Of a stretch of 17,777 nucleotides of DNA, positions 1 to 6,963 are shown piece after piece. The notes below the pieces were generated by a model, which did not search any database, was not told where the DNA came from, and worked only from the letters and a program-made list of their open reading frames with translations. Source of the DNA: Alphaproteobacteria bacterium UBA3650 (lineage in GTDB: Bacteria; Pseudomonadota; Alphaproteobacteria; CAAHEQ01; UBA3637). The position numbers and the translations under genes are program-made. The stretch covers positions 1 through 17,777 of the forward strand of contig DFKH01000058.1 of NCBI GenBank assembly GCA_002373815.1, written 5' to 3'. Numbering within the stretch: the stretch's first letter is position 1; each line of letters starts with the position of its first letter.

Positions 1-486
1 AGCTATCCAACGAAGGGGCGACGTTGTTCTTCAATAAATGGGTGTCCTTCGGGGCAATTCTGCAATTTTGGGGGGATTTTTAACGGTAGTAAGAGACAAA
101 AAGGAAAATTTGGGCAAACCCCCAATGTTTGTCAAAAGACTTTGGCCAAAGAGTTTGTCCATAAAAAAATTACCTATTATTTCAACACGGAAAAAGACTT
201 AAAATCATGGTGTCGTGCGGCAAACAACAAACCTAACTGCTTATGGGGATATTTGGCAAAATCTGGTGCGCAAAGTTGGTGCAAAAGCTTGGGCAAACGT
301 TTGTTGACAAAGAAAGAAATGGCTGATGTGTGGAAAGTCTTAAGGAAAGAGTTACCTCAAACATATAAAGGTTATGCCTATTGGATTCAAGAAGGTGTAT
401 GGCTTGAAAATAAAGAAGGACGCTTGAGCTTTAGCAAAGGACATCCTGATGGCTATGGTGGTAGGGGTGGTGTTGTTTGTAGATGA
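1..486 (+). CDS. 3' part of a Cys-rich protein with lectin-like C-terminus (5' end outside window)
   Basis: The reading frame is open from base 1 to the TGA at 484-486 (161 visible residues), so the TTG at 142 is an internal Leu codon and not the start. The first 45 residues are Cys-rich (Cys at 9, 15, 21 and 44) and include NGCPSGQFCNFGG. The rest holds WCRAANN, SWCKSLGKRLLTKKEM, YWI, VWL and a terminal GVVCR. The order WCKSLGxRLxTKxEM, then YW, then VVCR resembles C-type-lectin-like or DUF1566-like folds, in which paired cysteines tie the domain ends; this is a weak family assignment. The cysteines suggest an exported protein, but any signal sequence is upstream of the window. I recall similar CNFGG-type proteins from gut alphaproteobacteria without a known function. 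The next gene is convergent and no convincing terminator is visible between them. Confidence 0.7.
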   Translation, partial: SYPTKGRRCSSINGCPSGQFCNFGGIFNGSKRQKGKFGQTPNVCQKTLAKEFVHKKITYYFNTEKDLKSWCRAANNKPNCLWGYLAKSGAQSWCKSLGKRLLTKKEMADVWKVLRKELPQTYKGYAYWIQEGVWLENKEGRLSFSKGHPDGYGGRGGVVCR

Positions 487-559
487 TAAAAGACATTGTA
501 GTTTTCATATAAGTAATGTGAAAATCCAAACTTTTTACCCTAATTCAATCCGTTGGTGA

Positions 560-1177
560 TTAGTGTTTGTGTTGGAGCAAAAACTCCCGTAAAACTTGAG
601 GAATATTGATTTGTCCTGTTTGCCTATTTATAAAAAGATTTTCCTCTTTTTCTGGGGGGAGTTCTTGGACTCTAAAAGACGGATGGATGGCCATTGAAAA
701 TAAAATTTTTAAATTCTCAGGTGTGGGATCAAAATATTTACGTTCCTCTTTCCCAACTGTTGTTCCTTTAAAACCACAAAACTCGTAAAAAGGCGCCGGT
801 GAACGCAAAGATGTTTTCTTTTTTTGAGCAACTAAGGAGATGCGACCTTCGGCTCCTAATTTCAAAGAAAGTTGATACATTTTTTGTAGCCCCATGCGAC
901 CAAAGCCTCTTCCTTGAAAATCAGAAAAATCAAAATTTGTTATTTCTAAAAATGGCTTTAGTGGGGCTCTGACGCCATAGGGTCTCAGCTCTTCCCGACT
1001 TTTATTAAACCAGCTATCTGGAAAAAATTGTTGTCTTCCGCACATTCCCCAAGCTTTTGTGAATAAAGAAATAGAAGACTTCCCGACTTTTTTATTTTGA
1101 AAATAAAACTCAAAGTCTCTATCATCTGTTACAGCAGATATATCAGACAAAATAATATCAATAGGCGTGTTTTCCAT
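560..1177 (-). CDS. GNAT-family N-acetyltransferase
   Basis: 205 residues. The middle carries GNAT hallmarks: a beta strand (FLEITNFDF) followed by QGRGFG at residues 88-93, matching the acetyl-CoA pyrophosphate loop Q/R-x-x-G-x-G/A, then a helix. At 129-136 is PFYEFCGF, the usual motif B 'FYxxxGF' signature. Residues 1-70 and the tail from about 150 are outside the core fold and give no substrate clue. The start codon overlaps the stop of the upstream deaminase gene (TAATG at 1175-1179), so translation is probably coupled. A link to nucleotide metabolism is suggested only by this coupling. The substrate is unknown. The family call is fairly secure. Confidence 0.75.
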   Translation of the reverse strand: MENTPIDIILSDISAVTDDRDFEFYFQNKKVGKSSISLFTKAWGMCGRQQFFPDSWFNKSREELRPYGVRAPLKPFLEITNFDFSDFQGRGFGRMGLQKMYQLSLKLGAEGRISLVAQKKKTSLRSPAPFYEFCGFKGTTVGKEERKYFDPTPENLKILFSMAIHPSFRVQELPPEKEENLFINRQTGQINIPQVLREFLLQHKH

Positions 1178-1659
1178 TATTTGTATTGAAGTGTCTCATC
1201 ATTGATATAATCAATTTGAATACCTGCTTGCTTCATCATCTCTTCCGCTTCAGAACCAGCATGATATTTATACTCAGCCACAACGCGCTTGATTCCACAG
1301 GCAATTAAAAGCATAGCACAGGTACGGCAAGGCGCCAATTTACAATAAATGGTAGCACCTTCAATGGAAATGCCACGTTTGGCAGCTTGACAAATAGCAT
1401 TTTGCTCAGCGTGAATCGTGCGCATACAATGCTCACTGATTGTTCCATCATCATCAATAACTTTTTTCATTAAATGACCGACTTCATCACAATGGGGTAG
1501 ACCTGCAGGGGATCCCACATAACCAGAACATAAAATTTGCTTGTCTTTCACAATCACACAAGCTGTCCGTCCGCGATCGCAAGTAGCCCGTTTTGCCAAT
1601 GCATGCATAACCTCTAAAAAATACTCATCCCAACTGGGGCGTTGATAAGTTTCTGACAT
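1177..1659 (-). CDS. Deoxycytidylate (dCMP) deaminase-family protein, ComEB-like
   Basis: 160 residues, close to the usual family length. It has the zinc-dependent cytidine/deoxycytidylate deaminase signature: H83-A-E85 (zinc ligand His and proton-shuttle Glu) and P110-C111-R-T-C114 (two Cys ligands). The segment SGYVGSPAGLPHC near 45-57 matches the dCMP deaminase/ComEB subgroup, which converts dCMP to dUMP for dTTP synthesis. One block reads RTACVIV where I would expect something like VGAVIV, a minor deviation. A strong Shine-Dalgarno AGGAGG precedes the ATG. The gene begins 15 nt after the T tract of the rpmB terminator, leaving no room for its own promoter there. It overlaps the acetyltransferase start by one base. 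A broader CMP/dCMP deaminase specificity cannot be excluded. Confidence 0.88.
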   Translation of the reverse strand: MSETYQRPSWDEYFLEVMHALAKRATCDRGRTACVIVKDKQILCSGYVGSPAGLPHCDEVGHLMKKVIDDDGTISEHCMRTIHAEQNAICQAAKRGISIEGATIYCKLAPCRTCAMLLIACGIKRVVAEYKYHAGSEAEEMMKQAGIQIDYINDETLQYK

Positions 1660-1674
1660 GAATCCTCCTTTTAC

Positions 1675-1702
1675 AAAAAAAGCGCCGCTTTTAAACGGCG
1701 CT
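1675..1702 (-). terminator. Rho-independent terminator of rpmB
   Basis: On the minus strand, AGCGCCG (1702-1696), an 8-nt loop and CGGCGCT (1687-1681) form a perfect 7-bp GC-rich stem, followed at once by six U residues (1680-1675). It lies 20 nt beyond the rpmB stop and just ahead of the deaminase Shine-Dalgarno. Confidence 0.9.
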
Positions 1703-1722
1703 TAAAATTAAATCATAAAAAA

Positions 1723-2016
1723 TTACACGCCTTTCTTGGCTTTTGCAGCCGCAATACGTTCACGTAATTCCTTGCATTCCTTTGATAACTTGGAAGGCTG
1801 TGTATTCAATAAATACAAATCCAATCCACCATTCTTTTCAATGGTGCGCAAACCAGTGGAAGAAATACGAATCGTCACAGGAGCTTCCAAAATTTCGCTG
1901 TAAATAGCAACAGTTTGCAAATTAGGCATAAAACGACGGCGAGATTTCTTTTTAGAATAGCAGTTATTATTGCCAGCCATTACACCCTTTTCAGTCACCA
2001 AACACTTTTTTGTCAT
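1723..2016 (-). CDS. rpmB: 50S ribosomal protein L28
   Basis: 97 residues, the length of alphaproteobacterial L28. Recognisable blocks are the N-terminal KKCLVTEKGVMAGNN, then KKSRRRFMPNLQ, RISSTGLRTIEKNGGLDLYL and a basic C-terminal helix. L28 is a late-assembling component of the large ribosomal subunit. The start is supported by AAGGAAAGGA upstream of the ATG. A good sigma-70-type promoter lies just upstream, and an intrinsic terminator follows, so the gene can form its own short transcript. The nearest upstream gene is batD, 75 bp away, with no clear terminator between them, so read-through from the bat operon is also possible. Confidence 0.95.
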   Translation of the reverse strand: MTKKCLVTEKGVMAGNNNCYSKKKSRRRFMPNLQTVAIYSEILEAPVTIRISSTGLRTIEKNGGLDLYLLNTQPSKLSKECKELRERIAAAKAKKGV

Positions 2017-2052
2017 GTTAAAAATCCTTTCCTTGATAAACTCGTGGCAATA

Positions 2053-2081
2053 GTTTTACCCGATTTTGAAAAAAAAGTCAA
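2053..2081 (-). promoter_or_regulatory. Promoter of rpmB
   Basis: Minus strand: TTGACT (2081-2076), a 17-nt spacer, then TAAAAC (2058-2053). This predicts transcription start near 2046, about 30 nt before the rpmB ATG. The -35 box is nearly consensus and the spacing is optimal. Confidence 0.75.
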
Positions 2082-2091
2082 GAACTTTTTA

Positions 2092-3465
2092 TTAAAAAGG
2101 ATATAAATCTGGCAAGGGTTTCTTTTTAGGACGATTATGAAGGCGCTTTAAAATGAAAACAGTAACAATAATGCCCATAACAAAAGCAGCAATGACAGCA
2201 ACGATAATCCAAAGCCATGGTAACGATTGTGATGGAGAAGAAGACGTTGATTTTTGACTTTCTTCAGCCAATGGTTGGGCAGGAGTAATTGTCTTCTCCT
2301 GTGTCACAGGTTGAGCAACAGGAGAAGGCATTTCCCCAGAGACAAAAATTTGACGCTCAGGAACGATAGCATACTCCGTTTTTTCATGGACTGTATCAAA
2401 CCAAGGCACTTGAATAGCTGGTAGGGTAACTTCTCCATTTTGTGTCGGCACAAAAGTCATAGTGACGGTTACTTGCCCCCCATCGGGTGTATCATGACGT
2501 ACTGCCGGATTTGCATAAACTTTTAATCTATCTACAGAGGGTGCTTCTGGAACAGGCAAATTATCAGCCATGACATCTTGAGCAGTAAGAGTGACTGTAC
2601 GGGTAATTGGTTCCCCTATGGCAAGATTTTGGGGTAATTGATATGTTTCGGTCAAAGTAACATGGGAACTGGGCAGCCACCAACCTTTATAATGAGCGGG
2701 CTTTTCCTTAACTGTAATGGTAAAAGGCTTGCTCTGTGCGCCAACAGGTTGCGTAGCACTTGATTGCAAACTCATCAACATAAAATCCATGATGCCTGTT
2801 GCATGTCTTTCGCCCGTTTTTAAACGAGCAGATCCTTGAAAAATAAAAGGAGATACTTGTAAAATCCCGCTATCTTTGGGGGTAAAAGCAAAGGTGCTTT
2901 GATACCGATTGACGCCACTTTTGTTGGAAGTAATGGGAAGCGGTGGCAAAATTTGTTCCCAAGTACCTTGGTCACTTTTGGGCGGAATAATTTCTCCATC
3001 AACAAGTCCAACAGAATCATCCAGAAAAACAACGCAGAGCATTTTCTGAGCAGGATAGACAGGAGTGTTTTGGCATTCTACACTGACCTCAATGGTTCCC
3101 CTTGTTTCATATTTTGCATCAGGACGAACACTTAAAGTAAAATTAGGGATTGTTTCATTGCCTATTTTTAAACCTTGTACGACAATATCACCAGACTTAT
3201 TCGGAAAGAGGGTATAAATCAGTTGATGAATATCTTGACCTTTGCCATTGACCCATTGTGCAGAATGACGACTTTGTTGTCCCCCAATAACAAAATCTTT
3301 TTGTAATATGTCAATATTGGGTACGCCAGAAAAAGATTTATCAGACGATAAAACAAGCTCTACGGCATCACCCTGTTTAACAGGATTTGGCGTGAATTTT
3401 GCTGTAATCTTCGCATAGGTTGATGTGGATAAAAATAGGCACAATAGAAAGAATATTTTTCTCAT
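2092..3465 (-). CDS. batD: BatD-like protein (aerotolerance operon)
   Basis: 457 residues. An N-terminal signal peptide (hydrophobic core after MRK, likely cleaved after TSTYA) leads into FTPNPVKQGDAVELVLS, the typical opening of BatD, followed by several Ig-like beta-rich segments, among them a second repeat-like block around VKEKPAHYKGWWLPSSHVTLTETY. A Ser/Pro/Gln-rich linker and one transmembrane helix near the C-terminus (about 417-439) give a short basic cytoplasmic tail. The predicted topology is a large periplasmic part anchored in the inner membrane. It is somewhat shorter than BatD proteins I know. Its ATG overlaps the upstream stop as ATGA (3462-3465). Bat proteins are linked to aerotolerance or envelope stress, but their biochemical role is unsettled. 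Confidence 0.85.
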   Translation of the reverse strand: MRKIFFLLCLFLSTSTYAKITAKFTPNPVKQGDAVELVLSSDKSFSGVPNIDILQKDFVIGGQQSRHSAQWVNGKGQDIHQLIYTLFPNKSGDIVVQGLKIGNETIPNFTLSVRPDAKYETRGTIEVSVECQNTPVYPAQKMLCVVFLDDSVGLVDGEIIPPKSDQGTWEQILPPLPITSNKSGVNRYQSTFAFTPKDSGILQVSPFIFQGSARLKTGERHATGIMDFMLMSLQSSATQPVGAQSKPFTITVKEKPAHYKGWWLPSSHVTLTETYQLPQNLAIGEPITRTVTLTAQDVMADNLPVPEAPSVDRLKVYANPAVRHDTPDGGQVTVTMTFVPTQNGEVTLPAIQVPWFDTVHEKTEYAIVPERQIFVSGEMPSPVAQPVTQEKTITPAQPLAEESQKSTSSSPSQSLPWLWIIVAVIAAFVMGIIVTVFILKRLHNRPKKKPLPDLYPF

Positions 3466-4937
3466 TTTTTCCTCGCTTGTTGTAATAATCTATAACGTAA
3501 AACGCGATACGGGTCTGCGCGCAAACGATTTAACACCTGTTGTTCTTCTTGATTAAAAGGAGATTTCTCACGATCATTCTCATCTACTTCTTGAGGTAAG
3601 GTTTGTTCAGCCTGTTCTTTTTGTTCAGGACGAACTTGTTGCTTTTGTGGATCATTGCTCTGAGAATCATCTTGAGGTTGCTCCTGTTCCTCATTTGCTT
3701 CTTGATCATTGTTCTGCTGATCCTCATTGGCATTTTGTTCCTGATTTTGTTGATTAGAATCGGATTGTTGCTGATTATCTTGATTTTGCTGATTTTGTTG
3801 CTGAGGTGGCAATTGTTTTTCTAAATATTCTTTGTTAAAACGCGCATCTTCATCATGAGGATCAAGTGCAATGGCTTCAGCATAAGATTGGATCGCCTCT
3901 TGAATTTTTCCAGCATGTGCCAAAGCATTGCCTCGGTTATAAGGGTGCTTTCTAAAACCATCGACAGCTTTATCATAGGCGCCAGAGCGGTAATCAAGAA
4001 CGGCTTGTTCTTGCAAACGATAGGCTTCCTGATCTGGACGTAAAAAGAATGAAGCATGAGCTGGTGAAAAGGCCGTCAATAAAAGAATAAATAAAAAACC
4101 ACGACGGAAAGTAAGCGCAAAAAATGGTAATAAAATCAATGCTAATACTCCCCCTAAATCAGCCCATTCATCTGTTTCTTCCTCTCCTTCAAAACGTAAG
4201 GTCGTATCCGGTTCTGTTGCTTGAAGAAGAGATAAAATATCGGACGCATCGGCTGTTTTTGCTTGGTATGCGCCTATCTTTTTAAGATTTGAAGAAATAG
4301 CTGTATCATCTAGCCCTAAAACACCAACAGCATAGGGCGTCTTAATATTACGGGTATCCACAGCCCCAGCGGTTAAATAAATAATACGCCCTTTACCACC
4401 CGTTTGTCGAATCAATTCATTTGCCCTCTCAAAAGCCGCTGCAGGATTTTGGCTTGAATTAGGTAAAACAGAAGGATCTAGGGTTGACACTAAATTACGG
4501 ATTAAAGCCCTGTCTTCTGTCAAAGGAACGGCGGTATAACCCTTGTCAGCATATAAAACTAAACCAACACGATTTCCCTTTAAAGCGGTCAATAAATCAT
4601 GCATTTTTATTTTTGCATTAGTAAGGGTTGACCCTTGCATGGCAGGACCTAAATCAAAAATAATGACGGTGTTTGGCAAACTGTGGCTGACGGGAACGGG
4701 AAGTTTTGTAACAGCAGGGCCTGCTGCTGCAATGACAAACAAAGACCAAAGAGCAACCACCCCCCAATGCCATAAAGAGATCGCTTTGCCATGCTTGCCA
4801 TCAATCAGTAAATGTGGCAGTAAATGCGGATCGACCCATTTTTTCCAAGGCGTATCAATGGGAGTATATCGACGGACAACACGCCACACAAATGGGATAA
4901 ATAGTAAAAGTAAAAGAAGCGGACGAATGAAAATCAT
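3462..4937 (-). CDS. BatB-BatC fusion: VWA-like domain with TPR and Gln-rich tail
   Basis: 491 residues from the ATG at 4937, which overlaps the batA stop as ATGA and follows GGAGG; a further 11 in-frame residues upstream lack such support. Order: two N-terminal transmembrane helices (about 3-20 and 54-75), a von Willebrand A-like domain (about 88-240), a helix at 261-292, TPR-like repeats (about 305-375), a Gln/Asn/Glu-rich low-complexity stretch (376-450) and a basic C-terminal segment ending RLLQQARKK. BatB and BatC are often separate genes; here one polypeptide covers both. The VWA metal site is degenerate: the DxSxS motif reads D95-L-G-P-A99, and the expected Ser-Asp-Gly near 190 reads TAGA. 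It probably pairs with BatA through the shared architecture rather than through metal binding. Confidence 0.88.
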   Translation of the reverse strand: MIFIRPLLLLLLFIPFVWRVVRRYTPIDTPWKKWVDPHLLPHLLIDGKHGKAISLWHWGVVALWSLFVIAAAGPAVTKLPVPVSHSLPNTVIIFDLGPAMQGSTLTNAKIKMHDLLTALKGNRVGLVLYADKGYTAVPLTEDRALIRNLVSTLDPSVLPNSSQNPAAAFERANELIRQTGGKGRIIYLTAGAVDTRNIKTPYAVGVLGLDDTAISSNLKKIGAYQAKTADASDILSLLQATEPDTTLRFEGEEETDEWADLGGVLALILLPFFALTFRRGFLFILLLTAFSPAHASFFLRPDQEAYRLQEQAVLDYRSGAYDKAVDGFRKHPYNRGNALAHAGKIQEAIQSYAEAIALDPHDEDARFNKEYLEKQLPPQQQNQQNQDNQQQSDSNQQNQEQNANEDQQNNDQEANEEQEQPQDDSQSNDPQKQQVRPEQKEQAEQTLPQEVDENDREKSPFNQEEQQVLNRLRADPYRVLRYRLLQQARKK

Positions 4938-5920
4938 AAACGCCTCCGTACAGCAAAAGCAATCAACCAAAGCCCCAGACCCAATAACAGAAAATAATAA
5001 GCCATTTCTTTTCGTGGACGTACGGTCGTTTCTTCGGATTTAGTTGTTTCCAAATTATCTATCAACTGATAAATTTTTTTCAAATCAGTACTTGTTTTGG
5101 CACGAAAATATTGCCCGCCAGTTTCTGTTGCAATATGTTGAAGGGTCGCTTCATCTAAATCTAAAGCAGTATTCATTTGAATAAATCCCAATAAATCTTG
5201 AATAGTGCCATGATCCGATCCAATTCCAATTGTGTAAACTTTCACATTTGCTTGTTTGGCAATCTGAATAGCTTCATCCATTTGAATAGATCCCATATTC
5301 GCATATCCGTCGGACATTAAAATGACAATGCGCGCTTTTTCGGGAACAGTTGTTGCTGTTTGAACAGCCAAAGCTAGTGCATCCCCCATGGCCGTTTGAG
5401 TGCCTGCAATCCCAATACCAATTTCATCCATTAACCCTTTTAATGTCGTGGTATCGGGTGATAAGGGCGCATATGTATAAGCTTCAGAGCCAAAAATAAC
5501 AAGCCCTAAATTATCTCCTTTGCGCGTTTCAATAAAATCATTTGCCAGTTGCTTCACCATGTCTAACCGTGTCAGTGGCTTTCCATTGATATCAAAATCT
5601 TGCTCTTCCATAGAGCCAGAAACATCTAATGTCAAGACAATATTACGAGCCTCCTTTTCCAAAATAATCGGCTCACCAATCCAAACAGGACGCGCAGCTG
5701 CCACAACAAACAAAATCCATATACAAGTCCATATTAAAGGAGATAAAGTACGTTTTGTTGCCGTCTCTACATGACTGAGTCTTTGAAGACGATCAAAAAA
5801 CGGAACTTTTAAAGCCCCTGTAAAATTTTGAGACAAACGCCTAGACACACCCAAAAATTGACGAAGAATCAAGGGTAAAGGCAACAAAATAAAGACAATC
5901 GGCCAAATAAATTGATACAT
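4934..5920 (-). CDS. batA: BatA: membrane-anchored VWA-domain protein
   Basis: 328 residues from the ATG at 5920. Two N-terminal hydrophobic segments (about 5-22 and 62-78) precede a VWA domain (about 92-285) and a C-terminal transmembrane helix (about 307-323) with a basic end. The metal-ion-dependent adhesion site looks complete: D99-V-S101-G-S103, a Thr in GTQTAMGD (174-182) and MSDG with Asp204. The frame stays open to 6043, but those 41 extra residues would run into the divergent uppP gene and its ribosome-binding site, so I reject them. No good Shine-Dalgarno precedes 5920, and a promoter at 5928-5955 would make the mRNA almost leaderless. It heads a three-gene operon with ATGA overlaps. 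MoxR and DUF58 genes, the usual upstream partners, are absent here. Confidence 0.88.
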   Translation of the reverse strand: MYQFIWPIVFILLPLPLILRQFLGVSRRLSQNFTGALKVPFFDRLQRLSHVETATKRTLSPLIWTCIWILFVVAAARPVWIGEPIILEKEARNIVLTLDVSGSMEEQDFDINGKPLTRLDMVKQLANDFIETRKGDNLGLVIFGSEAYTYAPLSPDTTTLKGLMDEIGIGIAGTQTAMGDALALAVQTATTVPEKARIVILMSDGYANMGSIQMDEAIQIAKQANVKVYTIGIGSDHGTIQDLLGFIQMNTALDLDEATLQHIATETGGQYFRAKTSTDLKKIYQLIDNLETTKSEETTVRPRKEMAYYFLLLGLGLWLIAFAVRRRL

Positions 5921-5927
5921 AATTATC

Positions 5928-5955
5928 AGTATAAAAATTTTTTTAAAAAAGGCAA
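5928..5955 (-). promoter_or_regulatory. Candidate promoter of the bat operon
   Basis: Minus strand: TTGCCT (5955-5950), 16-nt spacer, TATACT (5933-5928). The -10 box ends seven bases before the batA ATG, so transcription would begin at or next to the start codon. The surrounding A/T runs make chance matches possible. Confidence 0.45.
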
Positions 5956-5964
5956 GGGGAGAAC

Positions 5965-5993
5965 TTGACACTAAGAATAAAAAAAAGTAGCCT
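5965..5993 (+). promoter_or_regulatory. Candidate promoter of uppP
   Basis: A consensus -35 TTGACA (5965-5970), a 17-nt spacer and a poor -10 TAGCCT (5988-5993). Predicted transcription start is around 6000, giving a leader of about 15 nt with the Shine-Dalgarno AAGGAG (6001-6006) and a T8 spacer before the ATG. The same -35/17/TAGSCT layout appears before the autotransporter at 12632-12660. Confidence 0.5.
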
Positions 5994-6014
5994 ATAGAAG
6001 AAGGAGTTTTTTTT

Positions 6015-6773
6015 ATGATTTCATTGCTTTTTTTAGCGCTCATCCAAAGTTTAACGGAATTTCTGCCGATTAGCTCGTCTGGTCATCTTTTGTTGGCAAG
6101 TTTGTCAGGTTTTTCTGAGCAAGGCATAGGAGTAGATGTGGCTTTGCACGTAGGAACATTGTTGGCTGTCATTTTGTACTTTTGGCATGATATTCTGGAT
6201 ATGTTGAGTTTTAAGAATTTGCGTTTGATGTTGCAATTAATTGTGGCAACATTGCCCGTTATAGTGATCGGCTTAATCATTCATTTTTGTCATGTACCAT
6301 TATTGCGTGATGCAATCGTTGTGGGCGTTTGTTCCATTTTCTTTGGCTGGTTGTTGTGGCGTGTGGATAGCACAAGTTCTTGTCATCGTAAGATTGATCA
6401 GATGGAATACAAAGATGCGTTTTTAATTGGCTTAGCTCAAGTACTTGCTCTGATTCCTGGCACAAGCCGTTCCGGTATCACTATGACTTGCGCCCGCTGG
6501 CGTGGTTTTAAACGCGAAGAAAGCGCCAGATTTGCTATGTTGCTTTCCATCCCAACCATTGCTTTAGCGGGAATTTATATGGGATGGCAGGCCTATCAAG
6601 GAAAGATTGAATTGCCAGCGATCACTGATTTGAGTATAGCGGTGATGGCAGCAGCTTTATTCGGTTTGGGCGCAATTGCCTTTTTAATGAAATGGTTACA
6701 AAAGGCATCGTTCTTTATTTTTGCCCTTTATCGAATTGTTTTAGGAATTGTTGTTATTTGGTGTTTTTGGTAA
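6015..6773 (+). CDS. uppP: Undecaprenyl-diphosphate phosphatase UppP (BacA)
   Basis: 252 residues, a very hydrophobic integral membrane protein with many transmembrane helices. It removes one phosphate from undecaprenyl diphosphate to regenerate the lipid carrier for peptidoglycan and other envelope polymers. Both family motifs are visible: Q11-S-L-T-E15, an (E/Q)xxxE motif in the Gln form, followed by FLPISSSGH with His24; and P148-G-T-S-R152-S-G-I-T156. The ATG follows AAGGAG at a T8 spacing. The gene is divergent from the bat operon, and its last 20 bases overlap convergently with the end of the small RHH gene on the other strand. The loop around 118-130 is short and hydrophilic. The identification is firm. 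Confidence 0.95.
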   Translation: MISLLFLALIQSLTEFLPISSSGHLLLASLSGFSEQGIGVDVALHVGTLLAVILYFWHDILDMLSFKNLRLMLQLIVATLPVIVIGLIIHFCHVPLLRDAIVVGVCSIFFGWLLWRVDSTSSCHRKIDQMEYKDAFLIGLAQVLALIPGTSRSGITMTCARWRGFKREESARFAMLLSIPTIALAGIYMGWQAYQGKIELPAITDLSIAVMAAALFGLGAIAFLMKWLQKASFFIFALYRIVLGIVVIWCFW

Positions 6774-6963
6774 GCTCGTTTAAGACATAAACGCGAATAG
6801 CACTAGATAGATTTCCAGTGTGTGTGTTATCGATTTGCATCAGAAGCTGTCGTAAGGCAATACCTTTTTTGGTTGCCATATCTTTTAATGCTTCCCAAAA
6901 TTCATCTTCCAAGCAAAAACTGGTGGCGTGTCCAGATAAAATAACCGAATGCTTGTGTATCAT
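6754..6963 (-). CDS. Ribbon-helix-helix (RHH_4-like) small protein
   Basis: 69 residues. The block HSVILSGHATSFCLEDEFWEALKDMATKKG, then QLLMQIDN, then GNLSSAIRVYVLNEL matches the RHH_4 family common in Alphaproteobacteria, whose usual form is 'GHxTSxxLExxFWxALxxIA...GNLSSAxRxFVL'. The fold suggests DNA binding as a dimer, but no target is evident and the role is inferred from fold alone. The ATG overlaps the sspB stop as ATGA, so translation is probably coupled. The coding end overlaps the uppP 3' end by 20 bases on the opposite strand, so the two transcripts must be complementary there. Confidence 0.8.
   Translation of the reverse strand: MIHKHSVILSGHATSFCLEDEFWEALKDMATKKGIALRQLLMQIDNTHTGNLSSAIRVYVLNELTKNTK

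Noticed and set aside
142..144. TTG at 142 as the start codon of the first gene
   Set aside because: The frame is open upstream to base 1 with Cys-rich, protein-like sequence, and no ribosome-binding site precedes the TTG.
487..559. Terminator between the first gene and the acetyltransferase gene
   Set aside because: Only short A/T-rich pairings (e.g. ACATT/AATGT, CTAAT/ATTAG) are present, with no proper T tract after a stable stem.
4938..4970. 11-residue N-terminal extension of the BatB-BatC protein
   Set aside because: The ATG at 4937 has GGAGG upstream and the ATGA overlap typical of this operon.
4543..5043. Long frame antisense to batA/batBC
   Set aside because: It lies opposite well-supported coding sequence and has no recognisable domains or ribosome-binding site.
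5964..5997. Heat-shock sigma factor promoter ahead of uppP (CTTG...CCTATAG)
   Set aside because: The spacing of 23 bases between the two elements is far too long for an RpoH-type promoter.
5921..6043. N-terminal extension of BatA by 41 residues
   Set aside because: It would cross the uppP start and ribosome-binding site; the residues are a chance reading of A/T runs.
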